64,000 nucleotides of DNA from Muricea muricata (Eukaryota > Cnidaria > Anthozoa > Malacalcyonacea > Plexauridae): the NCBI GenBank assembly GCA_963855995.1, contig OY979717.1, positions 36,599,497-36,663,496 of the forward strand, given 5' to 3'. Positions within the stretch are counted from its first letter, which is position 1. The number at the start of each line of letters is the position of its first letter. This document shows positions 1 to 11,372 of this stretch, piece after piece. The notes below the pieces were generated by a model. It ran no database searches. It saw nothing but the letters and a program-made list of their open reading frames with translations, and was not told where the DNA came from. The position numbers and the translations under genes are program-made.

Positions 1-1040
1 GGGTTAATGTTACGCTGTTGAAGAGAGAGCACCTCAGAGCACGAAGTCAGATGAATATATGTAAATTGTATAACCTAAGAGTTTAATAATTAAATAAAAG
101 TTTGGAGTCTATTACGATCTATCTATATTGGCAATCCCTCACAACTGACAAGAAGTAACCTGTATGGTGCGAGGTAACAGTCTCACCCATCAGTGGGTAT
201 AGCACAAGTTTAGGTTATGCTTCTGCTATTTGCAAGCAAAGTCCAGTTTTGGACCGGAAATTAATTTTTAAACAAAATGCTAACCGCTTAACATTAACCT
301 CGGCATAATTTAAACATTAGAGATTTTGCACCGAAAGAAGGAAAACTTGGGCATCAGACATAATTTTAAAGATGTCCAACCGATTGTGAAAGGCACCGAG
401 CATTTTGAAAATAAGTAGTACAGCAATTCAAGGTGTACTGCTGTGGCAGTTTTTTGAAACAATTCATCCATCCTCGATACAAATGAACGAGAATCAATGG
501 CCTTTATGATATTACAAATATGAAGTATGTTGGTAGTTGGCCACGTGCACTAATCATAGACCAAACATAAGTGTGTCCTATAAGTATTGCAATTTAAATT
601 GTATGCAAATAAATGCTTGGCATTACAACATCCTATTTTTTTGATAACATTTTTGAATTGCACGTCATTGGAAATGGTAAATATCAAACTTTTCGTCAAC
701 TTATGGCCTTTGCAGCAGAAAATATAATAAAATGAAAAATGACTTCCTGTCTATGACACGACTCTTTTTTGGCAAAAATGCTGATGTCAGCGGGTTTTTT
801 AGCTGGTCACATTCCCTGCAGTCTAAATGCTGAAGACGCGAAATTTTGACATTTTGTTTATTTCATCAGTACCTTACTGTGATGTAAACGTGAGGCGATT
901 CCCTGACACGCTGGTTTCACCGTCTGGATGATTTGACATGGAATTACCCCTTTCACAAACAGCAGAAATAATACCTTATAATTAGTAATATTGCAATGTC
1001 TATGAAAATATGCAATTGCAGCCAATTAACTTTGCAATTT
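1..1040. other. no gene recognised; AT-rich non-coding
   Basis: No open frame, splice pair or repeat structure that I can support. It ends at the 5' terminal inverted repeat of the 1041-5648 element, immediately after the bases ATTT. Confidence 0.5.
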
Positions 1041-1099
1041 GTGACCCTCTTTGGGAAAACATACGTTAACGCTTTGAAAAAAACGCTGTAGAAACCGTT

Positions 1100-1290
1100 T
1101 TCAAACCGTTTATTAGCCGTGATAACGGGAAGCGCAAACCGTGATCGAGATTAGGATGACCGTGATAACAGTTAAAATAAGTGTGAAAACACTTTGGTCT
1201 GTGCGTGATAACACTTTGACCTATCCGTGAACACGCTTTGGGCTATCCGTGATTTTTTATCTAAGCGTGAGAACTAGTTCCCCCATTTTG
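1100..1290. repeat. left subterminal repeat zone
   Basis: At least five degenerate copies of a CCGTGATAACR / GTGYGAAAACACTTTG motif occur here in mixed spacing. The same words recur in inverted order near 5400-5600, next to the other terminus of the element. Confidence 0.6.
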
Positions 1291-1552
1291 CTTTAATCAA
1301 TTTTGTTTGCCAGATAATACGGTGCAACTTAAACCGCTTACCGGATAATCTAATCGTCAGAGTTGCACGGATCAAATGGCATTCCGCTAATTCGAGCAAT
1401 AGATTTATTCATACATTTACTGTAAAAGTCTTGCTACGGTATGGCGATACGCATAAAATACTTGCTTGCTTTATACGTGACATATTAAGTGACAAATTGC
1501 CCCTGATAAACAAAATTAAAGATTGGAAAATCAAACGCTGTGCTCGAAGATC

Positions 1553-2013
1553 AGCCTCGTCCCCAGGCCCAACCGTTACCGTTGCGTGGGTATTGCGTGG
1601 AAAACACAGTCGGAAACGCGCGGTCGGGCCTGGCAGAAAATGCAGAAAAAAGTGTATGATTCAACGAAAAAGTGATAAGATAGTATTTTATTGAGAATTT
1701 CGTTTTCCAGTCGCGTGTGTTGGCCATACATGTGTTTGATAGATGGAAGAGATTACCGAAAGCCTTAAGAAATCTAATCTCGAAGCTGCTCTTCTTCGCT
1801 TATATCGTCGAGGGGAGTTTCTATTAAACTTGGCAGTGGCTGCTCCACGCATTCCGCCATCTTGAATTCATTTTCTGCCAGGCGCTTTCGCTCCCTTCCC
1901 CCCTATTTTCTCCTCACGTGTTTCCCGCGCGCATTCACGATATTATATCGATATATACAATCCTATACACTTTTCCTGATTAGAAAATTAGAAAGCGCCT
2001 GGGAACGAGGCTA
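1553..2013. mobile_element. MITE, copy 1 (Mutator-like by target duplication)
   Basis: A 461-bp element starts AGCCTCGTCCCCAGGC and ends with the imperfect inverse GCCTGGGAACGAGGCTA. It is flanked by a perfect 10-bp direct repeat CTCGAAGATC (1543-1552 and 2014-2023). A second copy at 31141-31613 is very similar and has its own different 10-bp flank, so both are true insertions. Duplications of 9-11 bp are typical of Mutator-like elements; that assignment is inference. It carries a 28-codon frame on the minus strand. Confidence 0.85.
1774..1860 (-). CDS. 28-codon small ORF inside MITE copy 1
   Basis: The frame begins MAECVEQPLP and ends SEEEQLRD before TAG. Its ATG lies in AAGATGGCGGA, a start context common in animal genes. 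Compared with the second MITE copy the frame differs at two bases, and both changes are silent (TGC/TGT Cys, CCC/CCT Pro). An opposing plus-strand frame beginning MEEITESLKK is also open but has two amino-acid changes (R/H, G/E). This could be a captured first coding exon of a host gene or chance; no family recognised. Confidence 0.35.
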   Translation of the reverse strand: MAECVEQPLPSLIETPLDDISEEEQLRD

Positions 2014-2023
2014 CTCGAAGATC

Positions 2024-5000
2024 TGCTAAAACTGCGCGCCGTGAAAATACATGTACATTCAAATTATTTATATTGCTAAACATGTATGTTTGCTGATATA
2101 CAAAAATTGTAGGATTGTAGTTGTATTGATGACCGTAATACATTGAGCTGTTTTAAACCATGCATGTATACAAATGTGTATACATATCGGTGGTAGTCCT
2201 ACAATATCTAGCTAAAATTAAACAATATAAAGCTGATATAAACACAAAGCCTCTGCAAAGAAGGGAGGTACATTGTTATTCTGGCCTTACAACTGAAATG
2301 AATCCCAACTGTTCGCAGGATACTGCTTATAGACAACTTTACGCCAACTGTGTATATGTAGCCAAATAATATAAAAATATTTCTGCTTCTATACACGTCG
2401 TATTTGTCTATATGCATCAAGTGAAGTCATAATTTCTCGCTTATACACGTAGCTGATTTCAAAACAAAAAAGTCTAGACTTTCAACTAATATAACCAAGC
2501 TCTTACGCGCCGCGCTTCAGACATTGTTCCATATAATAAACAAACATACATTATTATATCATTACCAATAGCTAGATATTAAACGCACCTCTGATCTTTT
2601 ACAACATATATGCATGGCATTCGTGGTATTTAGACTGGATTTCAGCATTACGCTGCCAACATCTTGGTCAATATATCGTTACCAAAATGAATATTCATAA
2701 ATAGATAAGATATTTTCGAAAAAATAGTATCACTTCCAGGCGTATTTTATTACTTATATACCAAATGACTGGTAATAGTTTTTTGACATTCGATCATTCG
2801 CAAGCGGCTTATTTGATTGTCATTTTGTTTTAAGCCATATTTCCTGCTTACTGTGACTGCCTCTTTGGACAGCCTGCCTTTTGCTAATTGCACTGATATA
2901 TAGATTCACGCATACTGGCCTGAAAATAGTATTTGAGGTTGCTCTCTCAATTTTTCAATAAAATCTAATGCTGCATAGTTTAAAATAAAAATCTGAACAA
3001 TAATTATTATTTGGAGTAATCAAATAAGTGGATTTGAATCGAGGAAGATGTCAAGTATCTAATTATGGTTAAAGACTAAAATCAGCTTTAAACTGGAATA
3101 ACTTGTAAAAAAGCACGGTAATTACATTGGTCAATTTAATTCCCTAATGGAAGTAGATTTCAACTGATTTTCAACCAGTTCTCCATAGTGCATGAAATAC
3201 CTGCGACTTCGACCAGCAATATTTATCTGATTCGTATTTACTCAAATTTCCTTCTACATAATTTTACAAAAACTGTTGCATGCAAAAGCAATAAGCTGTC
3301 GATTAAATAATTAGCAGGCTAGGTCTGTGTTAGTTTTACAGCTTAGCAAACTCGCAAAAAGTTTTCGTTACTCGGACAATTATTTTTTTCCGTTTGGAAA
3401 GGAAATAGCGCGATTTGAATGTGTGGAGGAAATTACAACTTAAAGATAAGTAACAGCTGTTGACTTGTAACTGTCTCTGATATAATCAGCGGAACATATA
3501 GACCATTCCGAAGGAAGGCTTATATAGCGATCTGGCTTCGTCTTAAAGAACACTACAACTTAGCTAATCCTCAGTCTGAGAAATTGCGATTTGTGTCCTC
3601 GCCTGACCGGGCAAAACATGCAATGTTAACAGTAACATGATGTGTTTGATAAGTTTACAGTTTATCATTCCTGTATAAGTTGAATCAATGCAAAGGAAAA
3701 AGTAGCCTGCGTGCAGACCCTAACCACGTTTCGTGATTATTAGGGTCTGCACGCAGGCTAAGGAAAAAACGTTGGGGATCGAATCAGTACTAAAAGTATA
3801 AGTGTGTAGAGAGTACTGTAAAATATAATAAGTCTTATCTTTATCCATGAAACAGGTGTATATGAACAGAACTATGTCAACTTAGGCTTCTTATTTCTGG
3901 TTGAGTTGGATCATTCGTAAAAATCACTAACGCACGGCTTATACTTTAATATGACTAACAGTATGTACTGTTTACTAACTGTTTAACTGACCAGCGGCAT
4001 ACTGTCAATATGATGTTGTCGAGTATACAAATATAATAGTAAAATATCCAAAAGAAAACAAAAGAATAATACGGGTTATTTGTAGTGACCTTGTAAGTAA
4101 AGGTTGCACATTAAGCAGAACTTGAATTTAAATTGCTGACAGTTTAAGTGGATTAATTTTTCTTCAAGAGTTATTTGACACGCACGTGCACGCAATCATG
4201 CACGACACTATTATTGAATATACAGAACGGCGAATAGATAGCAAAATAGCTACAGTAGACTGGTTCTGAAACGTTCGTTGGTTGTCTAGTCATCTTGCAT
4301 CGAGCGCTCCCTTTGTTATTTGGGTCTTTAAACATGTTCTTACATCCGAATCGAATACACATGAACACGATTGGCGATCATGGTAGCAAAACTGTACAAT
4401 TACTTAGGTATATTTTTACTGTGTTCTTATTAATGAATGATTTGATCATGCACTAGCCGGTACTGAAGTTTAATTTTAGAATTCTACTGATTTAAAAATC
4501 ATTTGAGGACAATATGAAACTTTAGCGTGCGTCAAGCAGAATCCCATGCATAAACCCATTAACTGTAAGCCGAAATACCTGTATGTATTAATTCGTGTAT
4601 AAATACATTCCTGACTGCTAGCTTAGGAATTTGTGCGAACGGGACCTTGAATATTTCCTATAATGCGATGTAGCTGGTTTATAATTGAATATATGTTCCA
4701 CTATACAAAATTTCTGTTTTATGTGATGATTTATTTTGGCCAACAAAAGAACACTGTTTAGCCATTAAAGAACATACAGGCGTCAGGCGACCTCACAGAC
4801 ACAAGTATAAAGACATCGCAAGGTAATTGAAAGATTTCCAGTTATAACTTGTGCATAATCGTAAATATATATAAACAGTTCAGAAAGATTATAATGAAAG
4901 AGTTGTATTCAATGGCTTTAAAGGTAGCCATACATATTGATTTAAAGGGCAAATACAGTATATATTTCACTACCTAAACAATACAAATAGAGTTGAGATT

Positions 5001-5390
5001 TGATGTTTCCAGCAAAGGCCCAAGCCGAAAGATATTAATAGAAATTAGCTACTACACACAGATATGCGTAGTTGCGCTATTTGCGCGATATATCTATATT
5101 TTTCTATATTTTTGCGCGGTTTATCTATATTTTTGACTTATCTATATTTTTACGCATATAATTAAATCATATTAGAAAGATGTAAACATAAAAAATTGTA
5201 ATTGGGAAGCAGAATTCCATGTATGATGCGCTTACACAAAGACATTGCGTAAATGGAGCATTGATAAAGATCTTAGACATCAAAACTTCATCATCTAATC
5301 AGAAATCCAGTCAAAATTAATCACACATGCACGGACGGAAATACTCTGCTCGGCTCGGTTGGGTAGAAAGTTGCTGGGTTAATCCTAATC
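2024..5390. other. internal region of the 4.6-kb element, no coding sequence seen
   Basis: Only short frames that show no domain. The one notable structure is a tiny perfect hairpin at 3702-3759. Confidence 0.5.
3702..3759. mobile_element. 58-bp hairpin insertion with 9-bp target duplication
   Basis: Two inverted arms of about 20 bp (3703-3723 and 3740-3760, TAGCCTGCGTGCAGACCC...) enclose a 16-base loop. The hairpin is flanked by the 9-bp direct repeat AAGGAAAAA (3693-3701 and 3760-3768). It looks like a minimal foldback MITE. Confidence 0.6.
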
Positions 5391-6061
5391 CCTGAAGGCG
5401 TGAATCAAAGATTCTGAAATCATGAATAACATTCATCTGTGAAAACGGATGGTTCTATCTGTGAAAACGGGCTGTTCATCGTGTGAAAACACTTTAACCA
5501 AAGTGTGAAAAAAAATTATGGTACCGTTTTTACACTTTGGAAGGCCGTGATCACGCCTTGAGCAAACCGTGCCGTGTCCATTTCGAATCCGTTCTTTTTC
5601 TCATTTTCACGCTAAACCGTTAACGTATGTTTTCCCAAAGAGGGTCACATTTTACAAATTTTAAGATTTTCTTATTAGATGCTGAGATAGATTTGACCAT
5701 TCTTGCCCAGATCAAAGTTTCATTTTAATTCTGCGCGTTCATCATTTGTCGCAAACGACGGTAGCGGGTAAAGACTGGGTCGAGTGACTTTTGTTTTCAA
5801 AATGGCGGAAAATACAAAATATATTTTTGATTTTGTAAATTTGTTTTTATTGAATATCTCTTGGAATGTTTATATGATTTCGTTGATATTTTACAGAATT
5901 GTTGCTTTCTTTCTGTTGCTGATGTGTTCAGAAAATTTAAATGAAGATTTCACTTTAAATTAACTATATCTTAAGACTTAAGCACGTTTTTCTTAAGAAT
6001 ATAACTGCCCCATTAACTGATTGTTACACCTGGTTAATATTGGCCCTCGTCAGCGAGGAAT

Positions 6062-6705
6062 ATGTCTGAATTAGACCAGAGTGATCTAAAAGGTATGTTA
6101 AATTGTCTGCAATTTTATTTCTGCTTTACATCTGATGAAAAAAGCATGCTTGTTTTGTATTATACTATATATTCACGCTATTAGTAATGCTTGCAATATG
6201 AATGACCGTTCTGTATCATTGTATACAGACACGAATGATTTGCACATGATAGACCCTTAGGCCGGACTGGAATGTTTGACAATTACATGCCCAAGAGTTA
6301 TGAAATTTTATGGAAGGCATATAGAAGACTTCAAAATTGCATGCCCGACATCTCAGCGTGCTGTACAAACTTTCCAATTGGGGGGGGGGGGGGGGGAGGA
6401 AGGGGTCTGTTAATAAATAGGCTGGCAATTTTGATATCATATCCCTCAAGATCACTTAAAATTTCGCACAGACGATCGAATTAGTCTGTTTAACAGAAAA
6501 AATGAGGTTAGCAACAACATTTAATAGTTGTTCATTTAATAATCATTTTACTTATTTACTTTCTACAAATTTCACTTATGCTCTGCTAGGATGGTTATCT
6601 ATGTTTATTTTGATAGCTTAGTAATTATGATGTTTCCTAGGATTGGACATAGGAAATCTTATTAAAGGAAATCAACATTTGTCTGAAAATTTATTGATTT
6701 GTGTG
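6062..6705 (+). CDS. possible 5' exons of a host gene
   Basis: Exon 1 (6062-6092) reads MSELDQSDLK and ends AAAG|GTATGT. A pyrimidine-rich acceptor ending TTTCCTAG opens exon 2 (6641-6705), which continues in frame as GLDIGNLIKGNQHLSENLL and ends at GTG|GTGAGT, phase 0. The in-frame join of start codon, donor, acceptor and second donor is the only evidence. I do not recognise the protein and cannot place the next exon with confidence; the following intron would contain a MITE and a LINE. Could be chance. Confidence 0.3.
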
Positions 6706-6824
6706 GTGAGTATTGAAATATTATATACATGCTGGTTCTTATTATTGTAAGCCACAAATTTTCTTTGGTCTCTGTGGAAAAGTTCCAGACTGAAAACCAG
6801 ATCTGTCATCAAGGTATTGATTAA

Positions 6825-7010
6825 AGCCTGGTTCACACTTGTTGTAAGAATCAGAGATTTTCTCCTTCTCGCATGTGTGAATGAATATGTGAACAAAGTG
6901 AAATATAAGACAAATATTAGATTGCTTTTGCATTGGTGTAGAATTCACTTAATCACACGTATTGGCCAGAAGAAGTCATCCCTGATCCATTGAACAAGTT
7001 TGAACCAGGG
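6825..7010. mobile_element. 186-bp TTAA-flanked MITE
   Basis: Ends AGCCTGGTTCACACTTGTT and, inverted, CCCTGGTTCAAACTTGTT. TTAA lies directly outside both ends (6821-6824, 7011-7014), the target duplication of piggyBac- and Kolobok-type elements. A partial relative starts at about 53121. Confidence 0.7.
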
Positions 7011-7949
7011 TTAACTGCTTGATCTTGAAAAGGTCATTCCATATCACTTCAACAAGGGTATATAAAAAATGAAGATAAACGTGCGGTCTGGAGCTCAGAA
7101 GTAATTTAAAGGCTGCCAACACGGAAAAATACATTTATTAGGTATATTAATTAGCAATTAGTCTGAAACCGGCACAAAGGCAAGGAGATTACAGGCCTAT
7201 ATTCACTGAGCTGAAGGCGAAGTGAATATATTGTTCGATTGTAATCACTGAGCCTGAGAGCCTGAAATAATACAAATATATATTAGTTTACAAATTATAA
7301 TCAACTCAACTTTGCAAAAATTCACTTTTCACAAATTTATTCCTGTATAAAAAACCCCAAAAAGTGAGAAGCTATATTAAATTGTCAGTGATGTTATTAC
7401 TTCAGAGACAGTGAATCTTGACCAATCAGAATGTGTGAAAATCAATAGTCACCTGGAAATTTATACTAAAGGGACAATATAAAGCAAAAATGGAATTGTT
7501 CCCCGGCAGGGTGGGTTTTTTTCTGTCTAGCTGCCTGACTATCATAATTTCAGAAAAATGACAATTTCAGCAAATATGCAAAACAGCAACTCAAAACTTG
7601 GCAAGAGTAATCAATAATATAGCATTAAAACAATATTGTGAACAAAATAGTAAGGTCAGTCTGTTATCTTTTTACAGTATTGATAGCAGGGCTCTAAATG
7701 GATCAAAGTTGCATCTTAATGAAGCTGGAACTACAGTAAAGTGTTTGCTAAAAACATAATTAATTGTATTAATCGATTTTAGCTGCGAGAAAATTGTTTC
7801 TGACTCTAGCCAAGCCATTGAGAGGTCATTAATAGTAAATTTGTGCCCTGAGGTTCAGAAAACATTAGATAATAGTATAAATGGTTTCATACGCCAAGAT
7901 AGATCTGTACCAAAAAATAAACAATCAGACTTAAAAGAAAATAATGCAT

Positions 7950-8600
7950 ATCCTTTGGAAATTATTCAGAATCTAAAAGGCTTTAGAATTGGCCATAACA
8001 ATATATGGCATCTTTAACTTAGTAAATATATTGATAAACTACAGATTTATCTTCAAAATCAAAAAGAATCGTTTGATATTCTAAGCGTAAATGAGACTCG
8101 GTTAAGATGAGCATATAATAGACTCGATAGTTAATATAAATGGTTATTCCATTGTTAGAAATGATAGAAACAGGGAAGGCGGAGGAGTTGCAATATATTA
8201 TAGAAATTGCACTAATACTGCACTAAGAAATGATCTGGTACCTGAGGATTTAGAAGCTATCTAATGTCAGGTAGGATTTAGAAGCTATCTAATGTCAAGC
8301 CAAGTAATGCAGGCCAAATCCAAACCCATATTAATTGCATCAGTTTATAGACCTCCAAATACGTCAACGGACATTTTTTTAAAAATAGAAATTTTAATGC
8401 AGAATTTAGATCAAGTGTTAATACTGATCAAGTGATAATAGAAGTGATAATACTTCAGTTGGTGATTTCAACTGCGATCTTTTCTCTTCAACCATTAGTA
8501 ATCACACACGTAAATTTCCTGACCTGATTGAAGTGTTCCAGTTTGATGAGATAATTACGCGACCAACTCGAATTACGATTGTGGTTTCAATTTAAATTTG
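7950..8600 (+). pseudogene. LINE endonuclease domain fragment
   Basis: Fragments in several frames read FRIGHNNIWHL, DILSVNETRL and GYSIVRNDRNREGGGVAIYY, the conserved start of APE-type endonucleases of CR1/L2-like LINEs (N-I-..L, NET/E-TxL, GGGVxIY). Stops and a partial tandem duplication near 8250-8290 (GGATTTAGAAGCTATCTAATG twice) break the frame. The enzyme would nick target DNA to prime reverse transcription; this copy cannot. Confidence 0.6.
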
Positions 8601-9925
8601 TCTTTAGCAGACACTCATGTACAGTAACTCTAAGATCTAGAAAGTTTAGGAACAAATATACTCCTTGGTTAAATGATTACATTAGAAAACAAATAAATTA
8701 TCGTGATTATTTGAGAAAGAAAGCGTTTTCATTATGCATATAAAAAAGCTAGAAACAAAATTAATAAAATCATTAAGAATTCGAAGCAAAAATACTTTCA
8801 AAATTATATTGACAGTAACAGAGGAAATCCCAAAAAAAATGTGGAATGGCATTAATCAATTCCTAGGCAAGGGATCCACTACGACGCATATTACGTCTCT
8901 GAATGTTGGCAATTCCAATGACACTAACAAGACAAATACAGCAGAATCCATGAATGAGTATTTTACTAGTATAGGACCCGCTCTTGCCGCGGAAGTCCCT
9001 GTAATAGATATTGAATCTCAGTCGTATGTTGATAGGTCTGAAAGTGTTTTCGTCTTCAAAAGTATTAATATTGATGAAGTTTATAATGCTTTAAACAATT
9101 TAAAAGCATCAAAATCTCTAGGTCCGGATAGAATTCCAGCCAGGCTACCTAAAAGATTCTTGCTTTAGTATTGCGCATTTTCTGACTCAAATTTTCAATG
9201 CTTCATTAGGATCAAGTGTCTTTCCACAAGACTGGAAAATTGCCCGTGTTTCACCTATCTATAAAGCGGGTGATAAGCGAGATCGTGGTAACTACCGATC
9301 AATATCGGTGTTTTCAACTGTTGCTGGATTATTTGAAAAAATTATTTATCTACAACTAAATAAATATTTGATTGAAAATAATATCATTTCTGCTCATCAA
9401 TCTGGCTTTAGAAAAGGCCAATCTACAGCTACAACATTATTAAGTACGACCCATTCATGGCTTGTCAGCATGGACTCGGGTTTAATAAATGGAGTTGTTT
9501 TTCTTGGTCTGGACAAAGCTCTTGACACGATCGATCATGAAATTTTAATGAATAATTTATATATATATATATATATATATTTATACGGTGTCAAGGGCTC
9601 TGCATCGAGACGGTTTAAATCATATCTTACGCACTGAGAGCAAGTCTGTAAAATTGATAATATAATATCGACACCAAAGAATATCAAATGTGGCGTTCCC
9701 CAGGGATCAAATCTTGGACCTCCCCTGTTTTTATTACACATAAACGATCTTCCGATTTGCTTGGTCGACTCTGTACCAGCTATGTTTGCTGACGACACAA
9801 ATATAACCATTTCGGCCAAAAATACTGAGGATTTAGAAGAAAAATTGAGTAATGAACTAAATAATGTGCACAACTGGTTTTTAGCTAACAAATTAACCGT
9901 AAATGTTGATAAAAGTGAATATATG

Positions 9926-10205
9926 TTATTAGTAGAATCATACTAGTATTCTATTGCAAATGCTGTAATTTGATTGGTTACTCTACTCGCTATCTATTCC
10001 TCGATAGATAGCGAGTAGCGAAACAATCATCTTCCTATAGAGATTTCTTTTAAAAAAATTGCTTAAAAGTCAAATTTTTTGTTGAATATTCCATGTTTGA
10101 CCTCTGATTCTACTCGCTCTCGATTTCTATGCGGTGATAGTTGATGAGGACTTCGCCCTCATCAACTATCACCGCATAGAAATGTCGAGCTCGTAATCTA
10201 ATTGT
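9926..10205. repeat. hairpin-rich insertion in the LINE RT
   Basis: The RT reading is interrupted after DKSEYML and resumes near SRQRLAAF at about 10212. The insert holds two strong palindromes: ACTCGCTATCTAT...ATAGATAGCGAGT (about 9988-10018) and a 35-bp arm hairpin at about 10117-10188 (TTTCTATGCGGTGATAGTTG...inverse). The boundary repeat looks like GTTA. Confidence 0.6.
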
Positions 10206-10535
10206 TAAATAGGGTCACGGCAAAGATTAGCAGCTTTTGATTCATAGAAGGGGAAAACTTATGGCGTGTTTCCAAGAAAAAAGTTTAGGTGATTTCATAG
10301 ATAAAAATTTCAACTGGAATAACCAAATTGACAACATCAGCCAAAAAGCATCAAAAGGGATTGGCATTTTAAGGAGAGCTAAGATGTACATCTCACAGAT
10401 CTCTTCTGACAATGTACCAATCGCTAGTCCAACCATATTTTCATTACTGCTCATCTGAATAGGAATATTAATACCCAGCAAGTAATTCTAAATGCATACA
10501 TATCAAACAATTCAAGTTTATATTAAATTTAAATT

Positions 10536-10565
10536 GCTAACGTTTCGTCACAACATCATCAGAGC
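10536..10565 (-). ncRNA. hammerhead-like core, left arm of palindrome
   Basis: On the minus strand GCT, CTGATGA, TGTTGTGAC, GAAA, CGTT and AGC occur in order. Helix II is shortened relative to the right arm, so it is probably a decayed copy. Confidence 0.35.
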
Positions 10566-11030
10566 TATACATAATGAATAAACATAAGTTGTATCTATAT
10601 ATACATGATAATTAAGTATTATATTACAAACGGTAAAAATTTAAAAAGAAGGGACGAATAGTAAAAGAGTTAGAAAAACAATATGTCAAAGTAAGAATTG
10701 AGTGATTAGATATTACCGGTATATCAAAATACCAGGTCAAGTTCGAGTGGGATTAGTGATTAAAATAAATTAAGTGGCATGGAGGAAATATTATTATTAT
10801 TATTTCCTCCATGCCACTTAATTTATTTTAATCACTAATCCCACTCGAATTTGACCTGGTATTTTGATATACCGGTAATATCTAATCACTCAATTCTTAC
10901 TTTGACATATTCTTTTTCTACAGTAACTCCTTTACTATTCGTCCCTTATTTTTAAATTTTTACTGTTTGTAATATAATACTTAGTTATCATGTATATATA
11001 GATACAACTTATGTTTATTCATTATATATA

Positions 11031-11068
11031 GCTCTGATGATGTTGCGATGTAGCGACGAAACGTTAGC
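11031..11068 (+). ncRNA. hammerhead-like core, right arm of palindrome
   Basis: Order: GCT (helix I), CTGATGA core, one extra T, helix II GTTGC/GCGAC with loop GATGTA, GAAA core, ACGT as a minimal helix III, T17, AGC (helix I). Minimal helix III of the ACGT type is known in Penelope-associated hammerheads thought to act as dimers. The extra T before helix II departs from consensus. Confidence 0.45.
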
Positions 11069-11372
11069 AAATTAGATTTAATATAAACTTGAATTGTTTG
11101 ATATGTATGCATTTAGAATTACTTGCTGGGCATTAATATTCATATTCAGATTAGGTTTTCCGCCTGGAATTTCAATTGCCACTATTTTGATTACTGCTCG
11201 TTGGTGTGGGAGAATTGCAACCAAACATGTAAAGATAAGTTGCAAAAACTTCATAACCGAACAGCAAGAGTAATGACAGGAAACACATATGATGTACGTT
11301 CTAGCGAAATATTATTGAAGTTAAGATGTGAAACATTAGATAAAAGAAGAAAAAAACAAATGATAGATATAG

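Larger units (their letters stand above)
1041..5648. mobile_element. 4.6-kb TIR DNA transposon, non-autonomous
   Basis: Perfect 31-bp terminal inverted repeats lie at 1041-1071 and 5618-5648, beginning GTGACCCTCTTTGGG. Both ends are flanked by ATTT (1037-1040 and 5649-5652), a possible 4-bp target duplication. Inside each end is a zone of short degenerate repeats of the type CGTGATAACA or GTGTGAAAACACTTTGG (about 1100-1290 and 5400-5600), which look like transposase-binding subterminal repeats. I find no transposase frame inside, so it is read as a deleted, non-autonomous copy. A 461-bp MITE is inserted near the left end. I cannot assign a superfamily; CACTA- and hAT-like elements also have subterminal repeats. 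Confidence 0.8.
10453..11152. repeat. 700-bp near-perfect palindrome (foldback element)
   Basis: Arms of about 345 bp (10453-10795 and 10802-11152) are inverted copies around a centre of ATTATTATTATTA at about 10790-10806. The arms start ATCTGAATAGGAATATTAAT and its inverse. They differ by scattered substitutions and small indels, so they are old enough to have drifted or came from two copies. Each arm holds a hammerhead-like core. The element sits inside a LINE RT whose reading resumes right after it. It resembles paired, inverted Penelope pseudo-LTRs by motif, but no coding sequence confirms that. Confidence 0.8.

Noticed and set aside
1431-1694. 87-codon frame crossing the MITE boundary
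   Set aside because: It starts in flanking DNA and crosses the target duplication, so it cannot be an old gene.
6216-6484. Frames with poly-Gly or poly-Pro runs
   Set aside because: Produced by a G-run at about 6380; no splice or domain support.
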